Part shown: piece by piece, positions 34,957-46,751 of the stretch
Layout: every line of letters begins with the position of its first letter
Numbering within the stretch: the stretch's first letter is position 1
DNA from: Diploptera punctata
Lineage: Eukaryota > Arthropoda > Insecta > Blattodea > Blaberidae
Reading direction: 5' to 3'
Assembly (NCBI GenBank): GCA_030220185.1
Contig: JASPKZ010007249.1
Coordinates: 992,001-1,056,000 of the forward strand
DNA length: 64,000 nt
The notes under the pieces: model-generated
What the model was told of the DNA's origin: nothing
Seen by the model: the letters and a program-made list of their open reading frames with translations, nothing else
Database searches by the model: none
Program-made: the position numbers and the translations under genes

Positions 34957-35117
34957 ATGCTTGTGGTGGACTTTTTGATGCTTCAAATGGAACAATAACC
35001 AGTCCCAGTTTTCCAGAGTTGTACCCTGGCAACAAAAACTGTATTTGGGAGATAATTGCACCTCCTCAATATAGAATCACGCTTAACTTTACACATTTTG
35101 AATTAGAAGGCAACAAT
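34957..35117 (+). CDS. tld: Tolloid exon 10: first half of CUB3
   Basis: Acceptor CTCTTTACAG at 34956. Encodes [20 protein letters not shown], then [20 protein letters not shown] and ELEGNN. N-glycosylation sequons occur at NGT and NFT. Donor AAT|GTAAGT at 35118, phase 0. Confidence 0.95.
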
Positions 35118-35179
35118 GTAAGTATAGGTGTATCCCATACCAATTTAATTAATTCCTCATTAACCTACTAATAATAAAC

Positions 35180-35585
35180 GACATTCGGTGCAGAAACTTG
35201 GCATCAGAATAAAAATTTAAGTTTAAAGCTTATGTCTCTACTGAAATGGATTCTTACAAATGCTCAACTAGACATTCTAAATTGGAAAAAAATAAAAAAT
35301 ACAATCATCACATAACAAATGAAAATCCAAAATTCAATATTAGATTTTGTGAGATACAGACAACTAGAATGGTATTGTCATATACGTAGGATGCCAGAGA
35401 AAACATTACCCAGACAAGCTTTGGAATGGATTCCACTTGAAAAAGGAAAGAGAGGTGGACCGGATTTAAATGGATGGATGCTGTAAGAAGAGATATGAGG
35501 GAGCTAGGTCTGGAAGAATTGGAATGAGAAGATAGAGAAGAATGGAGAAAGAAGATAAAATTTAAAAAGCTTTGGGCATAGGAAG
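35180..35585 (+). pseudogene. LINE C-terminal remnant
   Basis: Frame pieces spell FVRYRQLEWYCHIRRMPEKT and ALEWIPLEKGKRGG, the tail pattern also found at 16067-16405 (MEWIPMERRKRGRPKKTW). Frameshifted and 5'-truncated. Confidence 0.65.
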
Positions 35586-36290
35586 ATGTTTTATTACACT
35601 GTAAACCTGCTTATAAATAAGTAAATAATAATATTAATAATAAAAATATGAATACTTCCAAATAGTTAGTACATTTTTTATTTAAGAATGAATATACAGA
35701 ATAAAATAGAAAGCACTTTAACAATGAAGAAAATTAACCTCACCAAGAATCAAACCTGCGACCTCTTGTATACAAATCAAGCCACTAAGCACTGAGCTAC
35801 GCTTTCGCTGCCTTGTTGCATTTAGAAAGAATACTCTTCAAGGGAAAAAGGAAAAGTATTGTAGCACTACTGTGCAATTAGTTTACTTGTGTGAATCACA
35901 CGTTAGAACTTAAAATATTTGAGATCAAGAGACATCCCATTCTTTTTGTCGCTAAGTGTACATCATGTTATGAGTATGTAAGAGAATCCCAATCATTCTT
36001 CTTGTCCTTGCCTGTTCATAGTTAATTAATGGGGACCTTTATTGTTATACTCTTCAGACTCCAGTAAAGTAAAAATATAAATAGTGTGATCATTTTTCAG
36101 AACGTTGATAATTATATTGCCTACATTAATTAAACATAAAAAGTATGAAGAAATAAGTTTTTTTCTTAAACATGTTATAATGCTATCTATAGTAAATTTC
36201 TCTATTCACTTGACTAGTTTTGGTAACATCTACCTTAGAATTCAAGGAATCTAATTTATTGCACTCTAAAATAAAAGTTTCTTACAAAGA
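35586..36290. other. Intron 10 segment with one tRNA-like relic
   Basis: A - strand tRNA-like head lies at 35740-35815 (AATCAAACCTGCGACC, GCACTGAGCTACGC on +). The rest is AT-rich without recognised features. Confidence 0.5.
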
Positions 36291-36500
36291 AACTGTCAAC
36301 CATTTTATGCTGAAACCTACCTTGAAATTTCTTCCAGAGAAACATTGTGATGTACCAAAGCCGTGTCCAAAAATAAATCTACCTTATTAACTGCAAGGCA
36401 CTAAAACTCCAGCACCAAATCTCTCATTTACACTATAGGGAAATAATACAACTCCTGTATTGGCAGACTGGATAACTCTCACTACCCACTGTCCATGCTA
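36291..36500. repeat. Fragment of inverted-repeat element family
   Basis: AAGAAACTGTCAACCATTTT, CCTACCTTGAAATTTC and ACTATAGGGAAATAATACAA match 37440-37490 and 10690-10720. It lies outside the left arm of the element at 36536-38834. Confidence 0.6.
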
Positions 36501-36604
36501 CATCCTGCCTTACTTCATTCCGCTCTTAACTTATGCAGATTTTTATTAATTATTCTTAACATTGTAAAATCATATTAGGATTCCTTATGCATCATCCCTA
36601 GAAG

Positions 36605-37317
36605 TCATCATCATCATCATCATCTGCATTCATGGATTAGGTCTGTTGACCCGTTCCGACTTCAGTCCATCTCTTTCTAGGTTTGCCCACATCTCGGGTG
36701 CCTTTAGGTTTGTATTTTGTTATTTGTTTTGGATATCTATCTTCATTCATTCTGTCTATGTGTTGCTTCCATTTTTGTCTAAATGTATCTATTTTATCAG
36801 TTATTGCAAATATTTCAAGTTCCTGTCTTATTTCTGTGTTCTTGATTCTGTCTTCCTAACTGCACCCTTTAACAGATCTCAAAAATTTAATTTCTGCCAC
36901 CGTTATCCTACTTAGATCTTGTTTTTTATGTATCCAGGCTTCTGATCCATAGAGCAGTACAGGTACTGCCAATGTTTTATAAAATTTCAATTGGGTCTCT
37001 CTTGTTGTTTTATTATTTAGTGATCGTTTTATCGTACCACATATTCCCTGGAATTCTGCTATTTTATTAGTTATATCATTATCATAATTAAATTAAATGT
37101 CACATCCTAGATAATTGAGATGGTTCACCTGTTCTATGATTTTGTTTCCTATTACTATTTTGGATCTGATTTGATTTTTCCTTTGGAATGCCATTACCTT
37201 AGATTTTTCTATGGATATTTTGAGATTATATTGTTCACATATATTATGTAATTTAAAAATATTCCTTTGAAGCTTGTCTTCCGTATTTGCTATTATTACC
37301 TGGTCATCAGCATATAA
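36605..37317 (-). pseudogene. LINE fragment inserted in the left arm of the inverted-repeat element
   Basis: On the - strand it begins at LYADDQVIIANTEDKLQ (the RT catalytic motif), then SIEKSKVMAF, HLNYLGCDI, VPVLLYGSEAW and AEIKFLRSVKG, with later frameshifts, and ends in a (GAT)n tail. The right arm of the host element gives the empty site: GGAAGTTTGATAC is continuous there. AAGT flanks both ends as a short possible duplication. Confidence 0.78.
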
Positions 37318-37939
37318 GTTTGATACAAATCCATTAGCATTTTAGTAGTTTTCATCTAGAACAGTCGGGAACTGGCATTTAAACAGGACATTTAAAACTG
37401 GTACACAATGTGACACAAACAAATAAAACAAAACTAACAAGGAAACTGTCAACCATTGCATGCTGAAACCTACCTTGAAATTTCTCTCAGAGAAGCATTG
37501 TGTTGTATGAAGGTCATGTCCGAAAATATATCTACTGTTTTCAACTACAAGACTCAGAAATGGAAGGCAGAATCCAACAATGGCAACACACTATATGGAG
37601 CAGATGTACATCTCTGCATGAGTCTTCTTCTTCTTCACTTCACAGGCTAGGCAAAATGCCAGTTCTGCCTCACAGTTGTTCTGTCTATCTTTTCACTGGC
37701 CTTCCTACATTCCTTGAAGGACAGTGAAAAGATGGACAGAACAACTGTGAGGTGGAACAGGCATTTTACCTAGCCCGTGAAGTGAAGAAGAAGACTCATG
37801 CAGAGATGTACATCTGCTCCATATAGTGTGTTGCCATTGTTGGATTCTGCCTTCCATTTCTGTGCCTTGTAGTTAAAAACAGTAGATTTTTTTTGGACAT
37901 GACCTTCGTACATCACAATGAACCTATTAACACTAAAAG

Positions 37940-38548
37940 CCATGTTTTTCAAATTAGTGCTCCTCTGTGACTCCAAAGCAGCTACACAGGCAATTTACTG
38001 GCCAAAAAGTTTTGATTGCAAAGAATGCCATGACATTATTACCGACCTGCAAAATTGTGGCAAAGAAGTTGTCCTCCAATGGCTACCCTCCCACTGTGGG
38101 ATTGGCAGTAATGAAACAGCCAATCTCCTCGCCAAAAAGAAAAGGATCTAGCATTGAACAAATGCCTAGATCTAAACCAACACCTTACCCCTTAGTGAAA
38201 CGCCACATAAAGTTAAAATTCAAAATTATGAATGACAATAGACTTCAAACAGTGGCCAAAAACAAAAAATGGGAATGCCTAATAAAACATACTGATATAT
38301 CGAACATACCAAGAAAAACAAAAGTAGCACATTTTAGGATGACAACGGGCCATGACTGCCTGGCAAAACACTTTCACAAAATCAATGTTCTGCCTTTACC
38401 AAAATGCATTTTATGCAATCACCCTGATGAAGAAATGGACGAAGGTCATCTGAACAACTGTATTGCTGTCAAACATGAAGATTCTAAGACCTCAAAGTAT
38501 TGGAAAGCAAGACTGCTAATGACTTCAGTGTTAGATGCAGCACATTAG
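37940..38548 (+). pseudogene. LINE RNase H domain and C-terminal Cys/His segment, frameshifted
   Basis: First frame (to about 38150): LCDSKAATQAI, then VVLQWLPSHCGIGSNETANL, the RNase H core with the catalytic Asp in DSK and the QW.PSH.G..GNE.AN block. After a shift near 38140 the second frame reads RHIKLKFKIMNDN, KTKVAHFRMTTGHDCLAKH and CILCNHPDEEMDEGHL, the tail found after RNase H in Jockey/R1-like LINEs. No RT upstream. Confidence 0.8.
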
Positions 38549-38834
38549 ACAACAACATCACAATGAAATTTCAAGGTAGGTTTCAGCATGCAATGGTTGA
38601 CAGTTTCTTTGTTAGTTTTGTTTATTTGTTTGTGTCACATTGTGTACCAGTTTTAAATGTTCTGTTTAAATGCCAGTTCCCGACTGTTCTAAATGTAAAC
38701 TACTAAAATGCTTGAAAACTTTAAAAAATCATGTATTCATTCACCACTGATGGATTTGTATCAAACTTCCAGCGATGATGCATAAGGAATCCTAGTATGA
38801 TTTTACAATGTTAAGAATAATTAATAAAAATCTG

Positions 38835-39960
38835 TGGTTATGAGGGCAAAAAAACTTATAGTTTTCATTCTCATGGTTTTATTAGTTGTTATTACTTTTA
38901 ATGACTCGCCTTCTAATTTGAAATACTGTAATTAGAGTCACTAAAATTATTAGTATCTTTGCAAATTATCATTTTCAAATTGAGTGACAGAGGGGGAGGG
39001 GGGGGGCAGGATTTGAAATTGTAGCGGGTTGCATTGGAGTGTTTGAAGGACAAATAAAGATATAAGAGCTACCAAAATTTACAAAAAGAATATAGTCTGA
39101 CTTCATGTTATAACTAAACATGCAAATTGTCACCAAATCAAAAAAGTACAGGATTATCTTAACAGATGGCGCAAAAGGCCACTCTGTGAGAAACACAGAA
39201 ATTCTCATGATTGGGTCATGATGGTAAAAGAATGATACATGAGAATCCTTTGAGCCGTTTCCAATATGTTAAAAGGTATTAGGAGTACTGCTAAAAATAG
39301 TGAATATGATTTTGGCATTTTCTGATATGAGAAGCTTATTTTCAAAATGTATCTTGTCCATTTTCATATAGTATATAGCAAGTAATTAAGGTGCTATTTT
39401 ATTGTACGGAGTCAGTTTGATTACAATAGTCACTTTTATTGGAAGTTTGTAGTGATTTAAAGGATTGTATTCAGCTATAAATTGACATTTGATACATAGA
39501 GTAATCTAAGAAGACTGCAGACAAAGAAAAAGTAAGTTTTAGTACAAGGTGGACTAGAGACTTTTGAAAATGATCTCCTCATATTGACAGTTTTCATTAA
39601 GCAGTTTAATTTTTTGGAGTATCTAAATATTAATTGATTGACTTCGTATTAAAAATAGTGTTTGGTGTTATTAATAATTCTAATATAAGAATACATTGAA
39701 ATTCAATTTTTTAGATTTTATTATTTCAGAAATATCATAGCTGGAGAGAGCTGGAGGAAACAGAAACGTCCATATTCATCAATTTTGAGAAAACTCAATT
39801 AAAGATTTTACAGGAACAATAGAATAGTTTCATCATTAATATAATTTAATATTATAAGATTACTATTTTTAAATTATGAGAATATAAATCAGCAATTTTT
39901 GTTGACCAACATAGATTTATTGAAGATCCCCTCTTTTCTCCTCTCTGCAAGTGGTTTGTC
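38835..39960. other. Intron 10 segment: no recognised feature
   Basis: AT-rich, with one G-rich run near 38991-39007. No frames or repeats recognised. Confidence 0.45.
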
Positions 39961-39966
39961 ACTCAA

Positions 39967-40206
39967 TGGATGAATTTCTCAACCGAAGTCTAAACAACGA
40001 CCGCGGTTTTCCGATTTTTTATTGTTTCCATAACAACCATAAAAACTGTAAATCTATGGCTCTTAATTCCGAAAACAAATGTCTGACTCATGTCTATGGT
40101 TTCATAACAATTTCTGTGAATTTTCAGTCATTTTATAGGTGTTATGGAAACAATAAATAATCGGAAAACCGAGGTCGTGGTTTAGACTTCGGATGAGAAA
40201 TCCACC
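39967..40206. mobile_element. MITE-like element, about 240 bp
   Basis: Arms of about 65 bp: CGAAGTCTAAACAACGACC...ATTGTTTCCATAACA at the left and the near inverse at the right (TGTTATGGAAACAATAA...GACTTCGG). The centre is AT-rich and non-coding. Outer boundaries uncertain by a few bases. Confidence 0.7.
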
Positions 40207-40227
40207 CAATATAGTTTTTAAAAGTAA

Positions 40228-40475
40228 TTAAATACTTCGCCTTGACGTGGCAGAGGGGCTTAGTACCTGATGATCCAGACGGCTTACTGAGTGAGTCTTT
40301 TGACTACCAGTGGGCAAGAGGTGAAGGGAAGCTAAGAATATTTCACAACGGGCGGATGGGGCTCGATAGTTTTGGTAGACAGCCCATCTAGGAGAAGAGG
40401 ACTCCAAAATTAAACTCCTGGTCCTCCAAGTTGGGGGTTGATGCAACGGGCTAACTCCCCGTTCATCGAAAAAAA
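40228..40475 (+). repeat. Retroelement 5'-end-like repeat
   Basis: CCTTGACGTGGCAGAGGGGC to TGGTCCTCCAAGTTGGGGG and CAACGGGCTAACTCCCC. This GC-rich block resembles 5' regions of some arthropod LINEs. Class assignment is from memory and tentative. Confidence 0.4.
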
Positions 40476-41559
40476 AAGTAATGTTAAAAAACCCAATGAA
40501 GCACAGCCGGATAGGATTAATGTGTAGTTAACTGTGAACATGGGTACCGGAAAAATGTATATTCATTGTAAAAGCCGGAATAATAAAAAAAAAATAAATA
40601 CTTCAGTGCATTTCTTGGTCTTCCTCAGCTACATACTATCTTAAAAATCTTACTAAATAGCAGGTTTTTAAGATTTTGTAAAAAAAAATGGCATTCCTCG
40701 TTTTCTCCTGATACTCTTCAACTATGTTTTATAATTTTATGGAATTTTCTAACCTCCATAAATTTTCTATCTGTTACAGGTATATCAGGTAAGAATTCAT
40801 TATTTTAGAAGAGGTAGAAGTGATGACATGTTTATTATCCTCTGAGGATCTTCATTTCACAATTTTGTTGAGTATTATGTATCAATTTATGTATTTTTAA
40901 TTCCATATATCTACATCAGTTAGGAAAAACCGGGTAAGTCAGCTTTTGGTCGAAAATGAGTTATTAACATCTCCCGATAGCTTTTGGTCCGATGCACATT
41001 CGGTAAAAACGGGTAACTCGTCAAGCGAATAGTGACGGTGTTATTAAGCATTGAATTTTCGACGTATGCACATCTTTGATGTAAGTCATTGAACTAGTTT
41101 TTGCTCTCCTGTAAAAAATCACTTTGAAGACTTACCCGATTTTTCCTAAATGATGTAGATATATATTCGTCAATAATAAAAAAGTGTACTTCATATTTGG
41201 TTAAAAACCAAATATGAGGTAAGATGATGGCAGATCAAACTTATTTATTAAGTAGAACCTTGTAATGATACTTCCTTTGATTTTCATAATAAAAAAGTGT
41301 GTTTGTTTCAATGTCATCCACTTTATTTTTTGTGCTTCGGATTCCGTACTTAGCAGATCCATGCTATTTGTGTGGTCTATTTTCAATTTATACACCATCT
41401 TGTCAGACATCATTATGTGAATGATGTATATTTATATTTTGTTCAAATAAGAGTGAAGGATGTTGTATGTGTAAGTGTTCATATAACAATTATTTATGTT
41501 TATAATTTTTTTTTGCGCGAATGCCCCAAGTTGTCTTTCAACATTCCTGGTGTTCTCTC
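40476..41559. other. Intron 10 segment with a small hairpin
   Basis: A hairpin CATATTTGGTT/AACCAAATATG lies at 41192-41217. Nothing else recognised. Confidence 0.5.
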
Positions 41560-41720
41560 CTTGCATAGCATACTTGTAACCCATTTCTGAGGTTGGGGCG
41601 CCTGAAAGATGGGGTTATGTTGCCCTGATGATATGACGGATGATGATGATAGTGGTGCGCCAGGAGAGTCCCTAATCCTAAGCTTAATCTAAGATGAATA
41701 TGAATGATGATGATTGTGAT
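41560..41720 (-). repeat. SINE family F body fragment
   Basis: Inverse of CTCTCCTGGCGTACC...ATCATCATC pattern: GGTGCGCCAGGAGAGTCCCT on +. Directly followed by a family B SINE. Confidence 0.55.
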
Positions 41721-41895
41721 GGCCATATGATTTCAGGAACCATTTGGACCTTAAAGTTTTCCTGACATTTGTCTTACAGGTGAAGAAAAACCCCAATAAA
41801 AAACCTCACCCAGAAAAACTGTCCCGACCGGGGATCGAACCCGGGCCCGCCGCGTGACAAGGCAGCATGCTACCTCGAGACCACAACGATGGACA
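41690..41895 (-). repeat. SINE family B, partial copy
   Basis: GATCGAACCCGGGCCCGC and GTGACAAGGCAGCATGC on + are the inverse of the family B head. The distal part is missing. Confidence 0.78.
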
Positions 41896-42224
41896 TGTTT
41901 ATAATTGTTATTAGCTGAAAACTTTCATTCAAAAAAAAAATTTGAATTGTATTAAAATTCATTCTGTCAGTCATAAAGAAAATAAGATTTCATATGAATT
42001 ACTGTATTTTCCAATGTATAAGACACACTTATTTTTAACTTAAAATGGGGTGAGCCTTATAATATATTGAAAATAGAGATTGTCATCCTCTTTTCAAAGT
42101 CATATGCGCTCCCTTTTCATCCTCTGAGACTTTTGTAGGCAATTACCAATCAGACACATGACCTTCACAAGATTCCAGCATGTAATTGACTAAGAACATG
42201 GCTTCCTATTTAAGTTTCATACTA

Positions 42225-42619
42225 ATTCATGTATTTTATGTCTTTTGGGCTAAATAGCCATGGTCTGGTTTTATTAAAACTCAATGTCTTCTATTACTGC
42301 GGTAGACATCCTCAGAAGATTCTGCGTGTTCTTTGACTTCTTAACTCTTCAAATGTTGGCTGCAGACTGGCTGTGTATTGGAAATTGTGTCCTTATTTAT
42401 AGTTGAGTATTGTGTGGTGATGTTTTCACAATACTTCACGATAAATAAGGACACGATTTCCAACACACAGCCAGTCTGCAGCCGACATTTGAAGAGTTAA
42501 GAAGTCAAAGAACATGCAGAATCTCCTGAGGATGTCTACTGCAGTAGTAGACGAAACATCGAGTTTTAATAAAACCAGACCACGGCCATTTAGCCCAAAA
42601 GACATAAAATACATGAATC
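42225..42619. repeat. 395-bp palindrome (Penelope-type terminal module)
   Basis: Left arm 42225-42420 and right arm 42425-42619 are near inverses, meeting at GTATTGTG/CACAATAC. The right arm carries an intact hammerhead-like core (42523-42563); the left arm has a damaged version. Confidence 0.8.
42523..42563 (+). ncRNA. Hammerhead ribozyme motif (minimal type I, Penelope-like)
   Basis: Stem I CTC (42523-525) pairs with GAG (561-563). The core CTGAGGA (526-532) fits CUGANGA exactly, then one T, stem II GTCTAC/GTAGAC (534-539/547-552) with loop TGCAGTA, GAAA (553-556), and CATC giving an AUC cleavage triplet before GAG. Stem III is reduced to about one pair, as described for hammerheads of Penelope-like elements. 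Cleavage would fall after C560. Confidence 0.7.
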
Positions 42620-44395
42620 AAAATACCTGCCGTGAAAGTCTACAATTTTTCATACTAATGTTTCTTAACACTGAGTTGACATGTTGAGATATTTTGTTTT
42701 CAATTTGATATTTTCCTGTAAGTTTTAGTAATGAAAAAAACCAGGGTACATTCATATACTTCAAGTTATTAATTGCAGATTAGTAAATATATGGAAGAAC
42801 ATGGGAATAGATAAGCTGAAAGACACTATGGATCTCACTGTACAAAAAAAATATTAGAACTTGCTTGGTCAGAAAAAAATGTACAATTAGCATTAAACAA
42901 AAGTGCATGGAACACGTAAGAATATAAACTTGCTAGAATGAGACCAAAGTTTTTAAATGAGTGCAAGAAAATCAATAAACTCCCATTGTCATTTTAATAA
43001 AAATTATTCATACACAAGCAATCAAAATATCCTTTAAGCATAACATCAAATATTTTAAAGGTCATGGTGTTGTGTTTAATGAAAGGCAAGTTTAGGTTTT
43101 TTTAATAAAATTGTATTAAATATCTTGGGTGAATCTTATACATACTAACATCTTATTCATTGGAATATTTGATAATTCACATAAACCATGTTTGTTCTTC
43201 TAAAATATTAATTGTTTTTAATTAACACTTAAACAGTGGGATGGGTGAAATTTTGTTCAATAACATTTCCTAACTGCTGTCACCAGATTTATCTTGGTGG
43301 TAAAAAATATATATATAGATATTTATTAAATTAATATTGAGAAGTGTTATAATGGAAGTTAACCCCAGTCGTAACGTAGCGTAAAAAGGATCTCTATAGT
43401 TTAAGTGGTCTTTGGCCCGAGCGGTTGGCCTTGGGTTTTTGGGGGGGGAACTTCACATATAAACACATTAAAACAAATATTGACATAATTTATTAAATAA
43501 AACAACCATAAAGAGACATATTAAAAATCATCATAAAAAAATAACAGTTATAGTTAAAAATCGCCATGTTGAATTGAGCCGAATAATTAAACTTTGTTAA
43601 TACTCTGAGAGAGAACCATTTAAAAAATCAACTTTAAGTTATTATTCATTTTTGCTTGACCCTTTGGTCTTCCAGATGATAAAGTATATTCTTAATAATT
43701 ATCCAAAATTATTCCAAGTTATTTTTGTTAGAATCTATGACTATTTTAGAAACATGAACTTTTTAGAGTGATAAAAGTATATAATGCATCTTACCCATGT
43801 AGAGACTGCACTCCTCCCCAGGAGGACCTTTTGGTCCTCCACACCATTCTGCCTTTTCTTTAAAAAACCCAGCGCGTTTTTATATGATAATTTTTACCTT
43901 TCACTATCCTCCAAATTCGTGGAAACCCTTATTTATTACCCAACCTATAGCAATCTTCCTGGGTCTGTCAGGGCCAAGTTGTATAAGATGTTTTTCTACT
44001 TATCTAATGTGTTAGTCAAAAAGGCATAAATGTTTATTGGGGTTATATAAGTTTTCGTAAGAGTGTCCCATTAGTTTGAAACTAGTGTTGTTCAAAGCAA
44101 AGTTGTTTGTGTGATTATATAAGCTTTCGTAAGTGTGTCCTCATAGTTTGAAAAATATATTGATGTGAAATCACTTCTAGTCTAAGATATTCTATTTTAT
44201 TACAATTTTTACCCTCGTTTTTTATTTATAAAACCCTTGTATGAACTTTGAGTGTGACTTCAATCTGCCTATTAAAGGTGATTATTTATTCCCTATCTTC
44301 TGGTATAATAAACAAGTGTATTGTGTATATGTTTTATCGGTTTTTTATAATATTTTATTATTATGGTGGTTATGATGGTTAGGCCCTACCATGAT
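42620..44395. other. Intron 10 segment: no recognised feature
   Basis: AT-rich. A possible tRNA-like scrap at 43405-43430 (GGCCCGAGCGGTTGGCC) is too short to call. Confidence 0.45.
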
Positions 44396-44399
44396 CACA

Positions 44400-44545
44400 A
44401 TAAGAAGCTAAAGCTATTACTCTGATTGAAATTAGGAAATTAATGTACACAACTAAACAATTGTAATCAATGATAGAGAGAAATTTTTTTCCTGGTTCAA
44501 GCAAAATTTTTTTCTCTTTACCATTGATTACAATATATGTATATA
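44400..44545. repeat. Inverted repeat related to 14840-15030
   Basis: AGCTAAAGCTATTACT to GTAATCAATG, then GGTTCAAGC and CTTTACCATTGATTAC: the pieces seen at 14905-15030 recur here on both strands. Confidence 0.55.
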
Positions 44546-44695
44546 TTTCTTTAATATTTTTATAAAGTTTTACTATGAGGTTGTATTTAATAAACATTAA
44601 ATGAATGAGACTCACCTCACATCATAAACGGTATTTTTGTATATATCCATGACTCTCTCTTTTGGTACATAAGAAGGTAGAAATTTACTTCTGAC

Positions 44696-45344
44696 TATTT
44701 AACTCATGCCCCAAATGGGAGTCAATGACCAATCACATTTCAATAAATTTTGTTTTACAACCAATCACAGTGGTGTTTCACCTCACTCTTTATCGAATTC
44801 TCTTTATCAGCTTCTGCTTTTGTAATAAAGAAAGCTTCTCCTTTTTTAATATTCTGAACAGGTCAGAACATTATTTTGCAGTGACTGACTCTCCGACAAA
44901 TACTTTGAATATAGCAAATAATGAACAGATTTCTTTGAACTGCACATTTGATAAATGTGTGTTCAATAATTGTGGTTTTAAATAATGATTTTACTGAGTT
45001 GTTTACTAAAAATATTAATTAATAACCTATAATGTAGGTTATAATATACAGTTTGATGTGTTTAATTTTTTTCACCACTTGGGTGCATTCTAACAATATT
45101 GCGATCTTAGTGGGTTATCACTAATTGCGATCCTATTTGGTAATAAATAATATAATCAAGTTGCATGACTGAACAAATAAAACATAACCACGCATTTCTA
45201 ATTTGTTTTCAAACCCATCACCATTTATATTTAATATATGAATATTTTAAAATACCAGTAACTATATTTAATTCATGATTTTTGAGTAAACAACTTAATT
45301 TTTATTCATTAAAATGTCCTAACAAATGCATGGCATTACTTATG
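44696..45344. repeat. Dispersed repeat, copy 2 of 2
   Basis: Starts ATTTAACTCATGCC and is collinear with 9286-10022 (GGGAGTCAATGACCAATCAC, TATTTTGCAGTGACTGA, AATTTGTTTTCAAAC, GGCATTACTTATGA). It lacks the hairpin of copy 1. Confidence 0.7.
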
Positions 45345-45387
45345 ATGACTCTGTGCAGAAATTTGTATTTGCCTCTGTTTTGGATAC
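45344..45387 (+). pseudogene. Possible relic of a CUB exon 3' end
   Basis: 35 of 44 bases match 51501-51544, the end of tolloid exon 11, without gaps; the conceptual codons read DDSVQKFVFASV against [12 protein letters not shown]. No splice donor follows. It could be a decayed partial exon duplication or chance. Confidence 0.35.
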
Positions 45388-46144
45388 ACAAAATATAGGA
45401 TATGAGATGTAAAATCTGATTCATTTAATGTTTCAGGCTCCTCTTTTGAGGTTTTGATGATAAATATACCGACACAACAGAAATAAAAAGTTGACATTTT
45501 GACATAAAACTGTTTCATACATGCCTTGAAATTTTATCCATTTTTTGAAAAATAATTTAAAAAATAACACAGGTCTGCAAAAAAAAAATCAGCTGCATGC
45601 GATGATTTTGCTAAATATTATGTTTTCTAGTGCATTGAATCCAAAAATTAGCTCAATTTCTCTCCATTATGTAGGTTTTTTTGCAAAATACAAGGTGTTT
45701 GCATAAAAAAGAGCATAACACTAATAAAAAAAACATAATTTTATTATAATGAACTAAACAATATTTCTTACAATTAAACAAACAATTTCTTCATGAAATG
45801 TACTGAAGTATTCATTCTTTTTGTCTATGAAACCTTTTGTTCTTTCTCTGATACTTCTCCAAACATATTTCTGCTTTCTATGTTCTGTTTCGTATTTGAA
45901 CATCCAATAGTAGTCAGCTAGCATATTAACATCCCATCTTCCTTGATAGTGTCTCTTGATATCGTGGACATCCTGGTGAAATCTTTCACCCTACTCTTTA
46001 CTGAAGTTTTCAGAAAAATAATTGACATGATAGTGTAAGACAAGGTAGTGTAAACTCATCTTGCATCCTTCAGTTTTATACATAGCCAACATGTGCTGTA
46101 CAATAGTTTTGTAGTGAGGGTCGTTAGTATTACTTATGCACTAT

Positions 46145-46751
46145 GGGTCGTATGTTAGAACATTACTCTCTACTCAAATTACTTCCAATCACTAGTGAGC
46201 TGATTCACCGTGAGCAATTGCTGAGAACGAATTAACGGCCGACTTATCGGTCATGCACGAGCGTCGACGTTTTCGTAATATTGGCAACGAATTACCCAGA
46301 ATTCTCAGCGATAAAACCACTTCCGTTATTTTCGTCTGCTATAGAGGAATGCATTTATGCTTGCATCCCGCAAATAATACCGTATACAAACACGTCTGCG
46401 ACACGCAATATTACGCCGATTCTCCTGTTCTTCCAGTTGAATTCTTTGGTAGACTCAATCAAATTCCTCTTCTCCGTGTATACCGAAAACATGATCGAAG
46501 TCTTCAAGGTCCGACATCTTGGATAAATGTTGGATAAAGCAGCAAAGTACATCGATTACCATCGGTTCCCGTTCGGTTCCCTTCGGGATTTTAATTTGAG
46601 TTGCTCATGTAAGGTACCTCCGCAGGTAGCTTACAAATTTAACCAATTATTATCGCATGAACAGATTTCTGAGTAAGCAAAATCGTATTAGCATACAACT
46701 TGCTCAGCAGAGAAGGCATTTTACTGTCTAATGCGTCCAAACATGCGACCC
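46145..46751 (-). mobile_element. Harbinger-like non-autonomous element, copy 1 (607 bp)
   Basis: Ends GGGTCGTATG... and ...CATGCGACCC are inverted repeats; TAT flanks both sides (46142-46144, 46752-46754). On the - strand it holds a decayed version of a short reading frame starting MSDLEDFDHV in copy 2. Three-bp target duplication and GGG/CCC ends suggest PIF/Harbinger; the transposase itself is missing. Confidence 0.65.

Larger units (their letters stand above)
36536..38834. mobile_element. Large inverted-repeat (foldback-like) element with captured LINE piece
   Basis: Outer arms: 36536-36604 plus 37318-37490 on the left, inverse of 38565-38834 on the right. The left arm is split by a LINE (36605-37317). 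Inside lies a second palindrome (37497-37920, arms of about 190 bp) and a LINE RNase H segment (37940-38548). Family fragments occur at 10060-10960 and 36291-36500. No transposase of its own is seen. Confidence 0.65.

Noticed and set aside
38991..39007. G-rich run as possible quadruplex
   Set aside because: A single G tract with few breaks; four separate tracts are not present nearby.
43784..44029. 81-codon frame in intron 10
   Set aside because: No motif, no splice context, no repeat relation; likely chance in AT-rich DNA.
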